Under the pieces are notes generated by a model that saw only the letters and a list, made by a program, of their open reading frames with translations, was not told the origin of the DNA and searched no databases. Below are positions 15,259 to 23,079 of a DNA stretch of 28,148 bases, in pieces. The stretch comes from CAYPJE01 sp964410945 (lineage in GTDB: Bacteria > Fidelibacterota > Marinisomatia > Marinisomatales > TCS56), in contig CAYPJE010000040.1 of assembly GCA_964410945.1 (NCBI GenBank), positions 1 through 28,148 on the forward strand. The letters run 5' to 3'. Position numbers and translations under genes: made by a program. How positions within the stretch are numbered: position 1 is the first letter of the stretch; every line of letters begins with the position of its first letter.

Positions 15259-15633
15259 ATGGATAACCAAGTGAATATATTTATCGTCGATGACTCCCAG
15301 CTATTTCAGGAACGTCTGGTCAACCTCCTGACAAAATTGGATACGGCTAATATAGTCGGACAGGCCTTCGATGTCAGTTCGGCAATCGATAAAATCAATG
15401 CCACCAAACCTGATATTGTCTTTCTGGATATCCGAATGCCGGATGGGATCGGATTTGAGGTACTGGATCGAATTCAGAATAATGGCCTTTCACCAATAGT
15501 TGTCATTCTCACCAATTATACCTTTCAGCAATATCGTTCCAAAGCTGAATCAATGGGCGTAAAATACTTTCTCAATAAAGACCGTGATTTTAAAAAAATT
15601 ACGGGGATTGTTACCGAAGTAGCCCAGTCGTAA
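15259..15633 (+). CDS. Single-domain response regulator (CheY-like)
   Basis: The 124-residue lone receiver has IFIVDDSQ at the acidic pocket, the phospho-acceptor Asp57 in FLDIRMPDG, the Thr of ILTNY and Lys in FLNKDRD. GAGGA lies 12 bases before the ATG, a little far but usable. The 111-base gap before it contains an inverted repeat, and a strong terminator follows, so it may form its own transcript or the last gene of the PAS-kinase operon. No output domain is present. Its partner is unknown; the neighbouring PAS kinase, or a kinase of the hydrogenase operon, are candidates. Confidence 0.92.
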   Translation: MDNQVNIFIVDDSQLFQERLVNLLTKLDTANIVGQAFDVSSAIDKINATKPDIVFLDIRMPDGIGFEVLDRIQNNGLSPIVVILTNYTFQQYRSKAESMGVKYFLNKDRDFKKITGIVTEVAQS

Positions 15634-15661
15634 ACCGAGGCGCGGATTAATTTCATTTAGT

Positions 15662-15684
15662 ATCCCTCAGATGAGGGATTTTTT
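15662..15684 (+). terminator. Rho-independent terminator
   Basis: ATCCCTC (15662-15668) and GAGGGAT (15673-15679) form a 7-base-pair stem with an AGAT loop, followed directly by a run of T (15679-15684). It lies 28 bases after the receiver stop codon and separates the signalling genes from the hydrogenase locus. Confidence 0.88.
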
Positions 15685-15746
15685 GTATCATAATCCCGGG
15701 AATTTCTAATCAGCACATGATTTTCGAGAATTGTAATATTTAGCCG

Positions 15747-15762
15747 TGTGAAATAATTCACA
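15747..15762. promoter_or_regulatory. Rex operator 1
   Basis: TGTGAAATAATTCACA matches the established Rex-box form (TTGTGAAnnnnTTCACAA) across both six-base arms with the usual 4-base spacer. It lies about 90 bases before rex. TTGTAA (15731-15736) and AATAAT (15752-15757) could be promoter boxes, though with a short 15-base spacer. In that case the operator covers the -10 region and bound Rex would block transcription. Confidence 0.85.
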
Positions 15763-15787
15763 TAATATGTATTGCATGTTATTTGAA

Positions 15788-15807
15788 GCTGTGAATAAAT
15801 TCACAGC
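15788..15807. promoter_or_regulatory. Rex operator 2
   Basis: GCTGTGAA and TTCACAGC form perfect 8-base arms around TAAA and contain the Rex core TGTGAA-n4-TTCACA. Its centre is 43 bases from that of operator 1, about four helical turns, so two Rex dimers could sit on the same face. It lies 31 bases before the preferred rex start. Rex releases such sites when the NADH/NAD+ ratio is high, which would induce rex and the hydrogenase genes. Confidence 0.87.
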
Positions 15808-15838
15808 ATAGAAGAAAAACAAACCTTTGGAATTGATT

Positions 15839-16453
15839 TTGAAAAATATATCAATAAAAACAATTGAACGTCTTATCCTGTACAAACGCCTGCTGCTGGA
15901 TCTTGCTATCGAAGGTAAATCACATATATTCTCCCATGAAATTGCCAAATACATCCAGAATGAGGCACCACAGGTCAGGCGCGATCTGATGCTGATCGGT
16001 TACTCGGCCACACCGGCGAAAGGTTATGAAATTGAAAAACTGGTCGACAAAATCCGCTCGGTTCTTAATAAACCACAGGTTCAGAAAATTGCCCTGGTAG
16101 GAGTTGGGAATCTGGGTCGGGCCATACTGGCTTATTTCAGTAAGCGACACCCGCGATTGTCAATCGAAGCAGCCTTTGATTCCGATCAGTCCAAAATTGA
16201 CCGAGTTATTGCCGGATGCCGGGTTCATCATATTTCAAATCTGAAAAATAGCGTGGAAGAAAATGGAATAACTATCGGCATTATCACTGTGCCGGCCAAA
16301 TTCGCCCAAAGTACGGCTGATCTGCTTGTGGAGGCTGGTGTCAAGGCGATTTTGAATTTTGCACCGGTCCCGGTCCATGTACCGGATGGTGTGGACCAGG
16401 ATGAACTGGATATTACCCTAAAGCTTGAAAAACTGGCCTATCTCATTAACTGA
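15839..16453 (+). CDS. rex: Redox-sensing transcriptional repressor Rex
   Basis: Rex binds NAD+ or NADH and represses fermentation and hydrogenase genes when NADH is low. The N-terminal winged helix (about 1-75) includes SHEIAKYIQNEAPQVRRDL, and the Rossmann domain carries KIALVGVGNLGRAIL. The C-terminal part has the usual DQDELDITLKLEKLAYLI ending for the dimer swap. I place the start at TTG 15839, so that the protein begins MKNISIKTIERLILYKRLL as Rex proteins usually do, with GGAA 6 bases upstream. TTG at 15827 or 15833 would add four or two residues. No ATG is available. Two Rex operators upstream point to autoregulation. hydC starts 17 bases after its stop. Confidence 0.95.
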   Translation: MKNISIKTIERLILYKRLLLDLAIEGKSHIFSHEIAKYIQNEAPQVRRDLMLIGYSATPAKGYEIEKLVDKIRSVLNKPQVQKIALVGVGNLGRAILAYFSKRHPRLSIEAAFDSDQSKIDRVIAGCRVHHISNLKNSVEENGITIGIITVPAKFAQSTADLLVEAGVKAILNFAPVPVHVPDGVDQDELDITLKLEKLAYLIN

Positions 16454-16470
16454 TACTCCTAAGACGAACT

Positions 16471-16944
16471 ATGACTAAGACTTACTTCCAACAGATGATT
16501 GACAAATACCCTGAGGCTCGGCGTGATAACCTGATACCAATGCTTCAGAATATACAGGAAACTGAGGGGTATTTATCCCGGGATTCAATCCGGAAAATCG
16601 GTGACTACCTGAACATTCCAACCAGCAAAATTTATGGCGTCGCCACTTTCTACAACCAATTCAGATTCCAACCGCTGGGGAAATATCATATTGTCGTCTG
16701 TCGTGGAACAGCCTGCCATGTTAATAATTCTGCCAATGTGCTGGCCACACTTGAATCAGAGCTGGGTATCAAAGCCGGACAGACTGGCAGGGACGGCCTT
16801 TTCAGTATTGAAGTGGTGGCCTGCATCGGAGCCTGTGGACTGGCTCCCGTGATCAGTATCAATGGTGAATTTTATGCCGGTGTCACTACCGACAGTGTCC
16901 GCCGGATCATTAAGAAATATAAGAAAGCCAATCGTGCTGCCTGA
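16471..16944 (+). CDS. hydC: [FeFe]-hydrogenase NuoE-like subunit
   Basis: The 157-residue protein has the NuoE/thioredoxin-like fold that holds one [2Fe-2S] cluster. Its ligands are Cys77 and Cys82 (CRGTAC) and Cys118 and Cys122 (CIGAC), and the N-terminal helical part includes the typical KIYGVATFYNQFRF. In trimeric bifurcating hydrogenases (Thermotoga maritima HydABC, Desulfovibrio Hnd) this subunit works with HydB to move electrons between NAD(H) and the rest of the complex. It is the first structural gene after rex, and hydB follows after 50 bases. The length is normal. The order hydC-hydB-hydA and the absence of other nuo genes make a complex I role unlikely. Confidence 0.94.
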   Translation: MTKTYFQQMIDKYPEARRDNLIPMLQNIQETEGYLSRDSIRKIGDYLNIPTSKIYGVATFYNQFRFQPLGKYHIVVCRGTACHVNNSANVLATLESELGIKAGQTGRDGLFSIEVVACIGACGLAPVISINGEFYAGVTTDSVRRIIKKYKKANRAA

Positions 16945-16994
16945 ATCAACTCAAATTACCTTGCTGAATACTACCGAACACCTAAGTCGAAACA

Positions 16995-18932
16995 ATGAAT
17001 ACAGAACTAAGAACCTTATTTACACACCTCCATGTAACCGGAAAAGCAACCGATGATGAACCGGACTTCACATCATTATTTGATGAATTGCGGCATGATC
17101 GGATAAGCCAACCGGTTATTTATATCGGCGCCGGGACCTGCGGCATCAGTGCCGGCGCCAGTAAATCTTTAGCCAAAGTCAGGGCTTACTGTGATGAACA
17201 TTCGACTGCGGCCGATATTATCGAAGTCGGATGTATTGGTTTGTGTTCTGAGGAACCATTGCTGGATATTCAACTCCCCGGCCGTACCCGTCTGGTTTTT
17301 CGCAAGGTCATGGAGGATAAGGTCGATCAAATTCTGGACAGTGTTTTCAGTGGCCATATTTCGCCGGAGAATCTGCTGGGCCAGCATCGTCATCAGGGGA
17401 TGCAGCCTTTCGAAGGTATTCCCTATATCGATGAACATCCCTTTTTCAGGTCTCAGACCAGGCAGGTATTGCAGAATTGCGGGCTAATCGAGCCTGCCAA
17501 CCTGGAGGAATATATTGCCCGCGGTGGCTATACTGCTTTTGCCAAGGCACTGCATACCATGACTCCCGCTGAAGTTTGTCAAACAGTCGAGAATAGTGGC
17601 CTGCGGGGCCGGGGCGGTGGTGGATTTCCCACCGGCCGGAAATGGAAAATAGCCCTGGAGCAGGATGCGATCCAGAAATATATGATCTGTAATGCCGATG
17701 AAGGCGATCCGGGAGCATTTATGGACCGGGCCGTGATCGAAGGTGATCCCTACCGTGTTTTGGAAGGCCTGGCCATAGCAGCCTATGCCATCGGAGCCGG
17801 TAAGGCTTACATATATATCCGGGCTGAATATCCGCTGGCCATCGAACGACTAAGGGAAAGTATTGAGCGTTTGAATGAATTCGGGTTGCTGGGACATAAC
17901 ATTATGGACAGCGGCTATCATCTGGATATGATCATCAAGATGGGGGCCGGCGCCTTTGTCTGCGGGGAGGAAACAGCATTAGTACACAGTATTGAAGGGA
18001 AGCGGGGGATGCCGCGGCCACGGCCGCCATTCCCCGCGGTTGAAGGGTTGTTTAAGCGGCCGTCGATCATTAATAATGTGGAAACACTGGCCAACCTGCC
18101 GGTAATTCTGAAGAATGGTGCGGAATGGTATACCGGCCAGGGAACGGAAGGCAGTAAGGGTACCAAGGTTTTTGCCCTGTCGGGAAAAGTTAACCGTACC
18201 GGCCTGGTTGAGGTTACAATGGGTACTACTGTTAGGGATATTGTTTTTGATATTGGTGGCGGTATTCCCGATGATATACCGTTCAAAGCGGTGCAGATGG
18301 GTGGGCCATCCGGTGGCTGTATCCCGACCGAGCACCTGGATATTGCCATCGACTATGAATCACTCAAGACGGTGGATGCCATGATGGGTTCCGGCGGGAT
18401 GGTGGTCATGGATGAAAAGACCTGTATGGTCGATGTAGCCAAATTTTTCATGGATTTTATTCAGCGCGAGAGTTGCGGAAAATGTATTCCCTGCCGGGAA
18501 GGAACACGGCAGATGCTGCATATCCTGGAAACAATTACCCGCAACCGTAAAAATGAATCGTCACTTGATTCGCTGGAGCGCTTCAAAGGCGTCATGCAGC
18601 TGGAGGAACTGGGGCAGACGATAAAAGATGCCAGCCTCTGCGGATTGGGCCAGTCGGCACCGAATCCGGTCATGAGCACCCTGCGCTGGTTCCGCGATGA
18701 GTATGATGCCCACGTGTATGAAAGAAACTGTCCGGCCGGTGCCTGCCCGGAATTACTGGTCTACCACATCGATCAGGAAATCTGTACCGGATGTATGGTC
18801 TGTGCCCGGAAATGCCCGGCCGATGCCATTATTGGCGAGAAGCAGGCTGCCCATTATATCATTGGAGACAAGTGTATCGGCTGTGGCCAATGTGTGGATT
18901 TATGCCGTTTCAACGCCGTATCGGTCAACTAG
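16995..18932 (+). CDS. hydB: [FeFe]-hydrogenase NuoF-like flavoprotein subunit
   Basis: The 645-residue subunit has four parts. An N-terminal [2Fe-2S] thioredoxin-like domain (about 35-115) has Cys49, a second Cys in RAYCDE and the pair in GCIGLC. The NuoF core binds FMN and NAD(H), with GLRGRGGGGFPTGRKW at about 202-217, NADEGDPGAF and CGEETAL. A [4Fe-4S] site has Cys494, Cys497 and Cys500 in SCGKCIPCR. The C-terminal part holds two ferredoxin-type [4Fe-4S] motifs (CTGCMVCARKCP from Cys597 and CIGCGQCVDLC). This layout matches HydB of electron-bifurcating hydrogenases, where the flavin splits or merges electrons between NADH and ferredoxin. It lies between hydC and hydA, 9 bases from the latter. 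Confidence 0.95.
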   Translation: MNTELRTLFTHLHVTGKATDDEPDFTSLFDELRHDRISQPVIYIGAGTCGISAGASKSLAKVRAYCDEHSTAADIIEVGCIGLCSEEPLLDIQLPGRTRLVFRKVMEDKVDQILDSVFSGHISPENLLGQHRHQGMQPFEGIPYIDEHPFFRSQTRQVLQNCGLIEPANLEEYIARGGYTAFAKALHTMTPAEVCQTVENSGLRGRGGGGFPTGRKWKIALEQDAIQKYMICNADEGDPGAFMDRAVIEGDPYRVLEGLAIAAYAIGAGKAYIYIRAEYPLAIERLRESIERLNEFGLLGHNIMDSGYHLDMIIKMGAGAFVCGEETALVHSIEGKRGMPRPRPPFPAVEGLFKRPSIINNVETLANLPVILKNGAEWYTGQGTEGSKGTKVFALSGKVNRTGLVEVTMGTTVRDIVFDIGGGIPDDIPFKAVQMGGPSGGCIPTEHLDIAIDYESLKTVDAMMGSGGMVVMDEKTCMVDVAKFFMDFIQRESCGKCIPCREGTRQMLHILETITRNRKNESSLDSLERFKGVMQLEELGQTIKDASLCGLGQSAPNPVMSTLRWFRDEYDAHVYERNCPAGACPELLVYHIDQEICTGCMVCARKCPADAIIGEKQAAHYIIGDKCIGCGQCVDLCRFNAVSVN

Positions 18933-18941
18933 GGGAAGATT

Positions 18942-20663
18942 ATGATTGAATTACAGGTAAACGAACAGTTCATCGAAGCCGCCAAAGGCGAGACAATTCT
19001 CCAGGCCTGTACGCGGGCAGGAATAACAATACCAACATTATGCCATATTAAAGACCTGGTACCCAGCGGAGCCTGCCGCATGTGTGTAGTGGAAGTTGAA
19101 GGTTATCGTAACCTGGTAACCAGTTGCAGCCATCCGGTTCATGATGGGATGAAGATCAGCACCAACAGTCAGAGGGCCATTGATGCCCGGCGCACAATTA
19201 TCGAACTGCTGTTATCCAATCATCCCGATGATTGCCTGTATTGTGTTCGCAACAATACCTGCCAACTGCAGGATTTGTCGGCTCAGTACTGTGTCCGCGA
19301 GCGCCATTTTCATGCTCCCAAGCGGGAATATAAACTGGATATTTCCAGTGATGCCCTGATTCGCGACCAGGCCAAATGTATTCTTTGTGGGCGCTGTGTG
19401 CGGGTCTGTGAAGAGGTTATGGCCGTCTCAGCGATTGATTTTGTAAATCGCGGGAGTTCCACTGTGGTTGGAACCGCTTTCAATGAAAGTATGAATGTTT
19501 CCAGTTGTGTTAATTGTGGCCAGTGCATTACAGCCTGTCCCACCGGTGCTTTGTCGGAGAAAAGCCATGAGAGACGGGTCATGGATGCTTTGCGTGATCC
19601 GGAAAAATTTGTAATCGTTCAACATGCACCGGCTATTTCGGTAACCCTGGCTGAGGAATTCGGATTACCCGCCGGGGAGGATATCGACGGCAAAATTGTT
19701 ACCGCCCTGCGGCGTCTGGGCTTTGACCGGGTTTTTGATACCTCATTTGCCGCGGATCTGACCATCATGGAAGAAGCCTCTGAGTTGGTTGACCGGATCA
19801 AATCAGGGGGCCGGCTGCCGATGTTTACCAGTTGTTCCCCAGCCTGGATAAAATATATTGAACAATTCTATCCCGACTATACTGCTAATCTTTCGACCTG
19901 CAAAAGTCCCCAGCAGATGCTGGGAGCTCTGATCAAGAATTATTATGCTGAAGAACATGATCTGAATCCGGCCGATATCTATTCTGTGTCAATCATGCCT
20001 TGCACCGCCAAGAAATTTGAATCGGCACGCCCGGAACAAAGCCTGAATGGGCTATCGGATATCGATGCCTCACTTACAACCAGAGAACTGGTGCGCATAA
20101 TCAAGATGGCTGGAATCGATCTGGCAAAAATTCCGGCCGGCGAATCGGACCAGCCTTTTGGCGAACGTAGCACCGCCGGAAAATTATTTGGTGGTTCCGG
20201 TGGCGTAATGGAAGCTGCTGTCCGGACGGCACACTTCATGTTAACCGGTAAGGAACTGGAACTGGAAGCACTGACGCCAGTCAGAAATGGATCCGGATTC
20301 AGTGAAGCTCAACTGGAAATAGGTGATCTGAAACTGGGGATTGCCGTTGTAAGCGGATTGAAGAATGCCCGGGACCTGATGGAACAGATCAGAAACGGCC
20401 GTGATGATCTGCATTTCATTGAAGTGATGTCCTGTCCCGGTGGCTGTATTGGCGGCGGTGGCCAGCCGATTGGAACTGCCCCGGAAAAGATCAGGGCCCG
20501 CCAGGAGCGTCTATATGAAATCGACCGGCAGGAACAGGTCCGTACCTCTCATGGCAATGAACATGTTCGTTCCCTTTACAAAGAATTTCTGGGGCAGCCG
20601 CTGAGTGAATTAAGCCACAAATTATTGCACACCGACTATATCGAGCGGAATGTATTGAAATAA
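18942..20663 (+). CDS. hydA: [FeFe]-hydrogenase catalytic subunit, trimeric (group A3-type)
   Basis: This subunit makes or consumes H2 at the H-cluster. The N-terminal plant-type [2Fe-2S] domain is followed by the His-Cys [4Fe-4S] motif (His94, Cys98, Cys101, Cys107) and two ferredoxin clusters (CILCGRCVRVC, CVNCGQCITAC). The H-domain motifs are L1 TSCSPAW (296-302), L2 MPCTAKKFE with Cys354, and L3 EVMSCPGGCIGGGGQP with Cys498 and Cys502. The small-subunit-like helical tail is fused at the C-terminus. The 573-residue length matches Hnd-type catalytic subunits. L1 has Ser299 where the TSCCPxW consensus has a second Cys. Genes for the partner subunits precede it, and the sensor kinase gene starts 2 bases after its stop, so all share one transcript. 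Confidence 0.96.
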   Translation: MIELQVNEQFIEAAKGETILQACTRAGITIPTLCHIKDLVPSGACRMCVVEVEGYRNLVTSCSHPVHDGMKISTNSQRAIDARRTIIELLLSNHPDDCLYCVRNNTCQLQDLSAQYCVRERHFHAPKREYKLDISSDALIRDQAKCILCGRCVRVCEEVMAVSAIDFVNRGSSTVVGTAFNESMNVSSCVNCGQCITACPTGALSEKSHERRVMDALRDPEKFVIVQHAPAISVTLAEEFGLPAGEDIDGKIVTALRRLGFDRVFDTSFAADLTIMEEASELVDRIKSGGRLPMFTSCSPAWIKYIEQFYPDYTANLSTCKSPQQMLGALIKNYYAEEHDLNPADIYSVSIMPCTAKKFESARPEQSLNGLSDIDASLTTRELVRIIKMAGIDLAKIPAGESDQPFGERSTAGKLFGGSGGVMEAAVRTAHFMLTGKELELEALTPVRNGSGFSEAQLEIGDLKLGIAVVSGLKNARDLMEQIRNGRDDLHFIEVMSCPGGCIGGGGQPIGTAPEKIRARQERLYEIDRQEQVRTSHGNEHVRSLYKEFLGQPLSELSHKLLHTDYIERNVLK

Positions 20664-20665
20664 GC

Positions 20666-22660
20666 ATGCTGTTGACGGATACATTAATAAAAACCATTCA
20701 GGACAGTTGCAAGGTCTGCTATACCTGTGTTCGCGACTGCCCGGCCAAGGCGATTCGTATTTCCAATGGCCAGGCTGAGGTAATCGATTCACGCTGTATC
20801 GGGTGCGGGAATTGTGTGCGGGTCTGCAGCCAGGATGCCAAACAGGTTTATAATTCCATTCCGGAAGTGAGTAACCTGCTGAAGACTCCCGGACGAAAGG
20901 CCGCCCTGATAGCGCCCAGTTTTCCGGCCGAATTCACCGACCGGAGTACCGCAGCGCTGATCGGCCAGCTGCGGCAGCTGGGCTTTGACCTGGTCTGCGA
21001 AGTGGCCTCCGGGGCCGATCTGGTGGCCCGGCAGTATAAGAATCTGCTGGAAGAAAATCCTTCCGGCCGCTTTATCGCCACTACCTGTCCCGCAATCGTC
21101 AATTATGTCGAAAAATACCATCCCCGACTGACTGCAAACCTGGCACCGATCGTGTCACCTATGACGGCCACTGCCAGAGTAGTGCAAAAGCTTAATCCCG
21201 ATCTTGAAAAAATTGTTTTTATCGGCCCCTGCCTGGCGAAAAAGAAGGAAGCGATAACCCAGGAAAACTCCGGAGTGGATGGTGTATTGACCTTTGCCGA
21301 ACTACGCCGGATGATCAGCGGAAATCCGGTGCTTCCTGAAACAAGGACTGATTTCGATCCCCCACATTCCGGGTTGGGGGTACTTTTCCCGATCAACCGT
21401 GGACTCTTACAGGCGGCCGGTATTGAAGAAGATTTACTGAGTGGCCAGGTTGTTACGGCGGAAGGCCGCGATAATTTTATTACTGCCCTGGAGGAATTCG
21501 ACAGTGGTACCCTGGATGCCCAGCTACTGGAAGTGTTATCCTGCGAAGGCTGCATCATGGGCGCCGGAATGACCAGTGACAAACCGAAGTATCATCGGCG
21601 CAGTACAGTCAGCAAATACTGTCGTTCCCATCCCGGAAAACCGACAAAAGGTGAGCATGTACCACCAGTAGCCTGGCTGGCTGAAAATCTTAAAACAACT
21701 TTTCATTCCTCTGATTCCAGGGGAGATACTCCGTCTGATGCGGAAATCCGGGCCGTGCTGGCTCGAATGGGTAAGCAGACGGAAGCTGATGAACTGAATT
21801 GCCGGGCTTGCGGGTATGCCACCTGCCGCGATCATGCCATTGCCATTTTGAAGGGGCTGGCCGAAAGCGAAATGTGTCTGCCTTACACCATCGATGCATT
21901 GCATGAATCGCTGGATGAGTTGACCGAATCCAATCATAAGCTGGCTGAAACTCAGACCGCCCTGCATAACGCCGAGAAGCTGGCCAGCATGGGACAATTA
22001 TCAGCTGGTATCGCTCACGAGATCAACAATCCCCTGGGAGTTATCCTGCTGTATGCCAATTCCCTGCTCGATGAACTGGACCCTGGTTCTGAAACTTATG
22101 ATGATGTGAAAATGATTACCGAGCAGGCTGACCGGGTGCGGAAAATTGCCTCGGGCCTGCTGGATTTCTCCCGCAAGAATGAGGTTGACCTTTCGCCGGT
22201 GAAGCTGAACAGCCTGATTGCTGACTGTATCTCCGCTACCAAAATCCCGGACCGGATCAGCCTGACATTAGACCTGATGGCTGCCGATTCCACCTGTGAT
22301 CTCGACGCCGACCAGTTTATCCAGGTGATAAACAATTTAGTCAAAAATGCCGTCGAAGCCATTCCCGATCAAGGGGCAATCAATATTACTACCAGCCTGA
22401 TGCCATCTGCCGGAATCCAGATGATCATCCAGGACAGTGGAACCGGGATCGCGCGGGAATACCTGGCAAAGATTTATGAACCATTTTTTACCACTAAAAA
22501 GATGGGCGAGGGGACCGGACTTGGACTGGCGGTTATCTACGGGATAATTAAAATGCACCGCGGACAGATCGAAGTTGAATCCAATACCGATCCAGCGGTG
22601 GGACCCACCGGTACCAAATTCATCGTGTCCCTGCCAACCACAGGGAAGCATCAAAACTAG
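20666..22660 (+). CDS. Hydrogenase-like (H-cluster-domain) sensor histidine kinase
   Basis: This 664-residue fusion begins with two ferredoxin-type [4Fe-4S] motifs (CKVCYTCVRDCP, CIGCGNCVRVC). A domain related to the [FeFe]-hydrogenase H-domain follows (about 70-310), with Cys141 in ATTCPAI, Cys189 in GPCLAKKKEA, and Cys293 and Cys296 in LSCEGCIMGAG. A third Fe-S module has Cys379, Cys382, Cys387 and Cys404, the spacing seen in RnfB and corrinoid proteins. A coiled coil (about 408-440) leads to a kinase core with His451 in AGIAHEINNPLG and NNLVKNAVEAI, DSGTGI and GTGLGLAV. There is no membrane segment. By analogy with HydS-type (group C) hydrogenases it probably senses H2 or redox state. The receiver gene after it is its likely partner. 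Confidence 0.92.
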   Translation: MLLTDTLIKTIQDSCKVCYTCVRDCPAKAIRISNGQAEVIDSRCIGCGNCVRVCSQDAKQVYNSIPEVSNLLKTPGRKAALIAPSFPAEFTDRSTAALIGQLRQLGFDLVCEVASGADLVARQYKNLLEENPSGRFIATTCPAIVNYVEKYHPRLTANLAPIVSPMTATARVVQKLNPDLEKIVFIGPCLAKKKEAITQENSGVDGVLTFAELRRMISGNPVLPETRTDFDPPHSGLGVLFPINRGLLQAAGIEEDLLSGQVVTAEGRDNFITALEEFDSGTLDAQLLEVLSCEGCIMGAGMTSDKPKYHRRSTVSKYCRSHPGKPTKGEHVPPVAWLAENLKTTFHSSDSRGDTPSDAEIRAVLARMGKQTEADELNCRACGYATCRDHAIAILKGLAESEMCLPYTIDALHESLDELTESNHKLAETQTALHNAEKLASMGQLSAGIAHEINNPLGVILLYANSLLDELDPGSETYDDVKMITEQADRVRKIASGLLDFSRKNEVDLSPVKLNSLIADCISATKIPDRISLTLDLMAADSTCDLDADQFIQVINNLVKNAVEAIPDQGAINITTSLMPSAGIQMIIQDSGTGIAREYLAKIYEPFFTTKKMGEGTGLGLAVIYGIIKMHRGQIEVESNTDPAVGPTGTKFIVSLPTTGKHQN

Positions 22661-22673
22661 AAGCGGAATCATT

Positions 22674-23075
22674 ATGCCTGAGACCAATACCAAAACAATA
22701 CTGATCGTAGATGATGACCCGGGAATTCTGGAACAATTGGAATTGTTTATTTCCCGGCTGAATATGACTGTTATACAAGCTTGTGGCCAGGGTGAAGCCG
22801 AAGGATTAATAGCTGCCGGGACGAAGTTTGACCTGGCGATCCTGGACCTTATGATGGAAGAAAACGATAGCGGTTTCATCCTCAGCCACAAAATCAAACA
22901 ATTATACCCTGATGTGCCGGTTATTTTACTGACCGGGGTTGCCAGCGAAGCAGGGATTCAGTTTGGCTCATTAACCGAAACTGAACGCAGCTGGATCAAA
23001 GCCGATCTGGTTATGGATAAGGATATTCGTTTCGAACAGTTGAGTAAAGAAATCAATCACCTGCTGCGGAATTGA
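22674..23075 (+). CDS. Single-domain response regulator in the hydrogenase operon
   Basis: The 133-residue lone receiver has ILIVDDDPG at the acidic pocket, Asp58 in AILDLMMEENDSG, Thr in LLTGVA and a Lys in VMDKDI. The loop after Asp58 is longer than usual, and an insertion around SLTETERSWIKADL precedes the last strand. I chose ATG 22674, 13 bases after the sensor kinase stop, because a longer in-frame version would add 33 residues overlapping that kinase and lacking receiver character. Its position directly after the hydrogenase-like sensor kinase makes it the probable phosphate acceptor. It has no output domain. Confidence 0.9.
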   Translation: MPETNTKTILIVDDDPGILEQLELFISRLNMTVIQACGQGEAEGLIAAGTKFDLAILDLMMEENDSGFILSHKIKQLYPDVPVILLTGVASEAGIQFGSLTETERSWIKADLVMDKDIRFEQLSKEINHLLRN

Positions 23076-23079
23076 TAGT

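Noticed and set aside
16471..18932. Fragment of respiratory complex I (nuoE-nuoF)
   Set aside because: The NuoF-like protein has extra N-terminal and C-terminal Fe-S domains. A catalytic [FeFe]-hydrogenase gene follows directly, as do HydEFG, so it is the HydCB pair of a trimeric hydrogenase.
22575..22673. Longer start for the receiver after the sensor kinase
   Set aside because: The extra 33 residues lie inside the 3' end of the kinase gene and have no receiver character. ATG 22674 with a purine-rich stretch upstream gives a normal receiver start.
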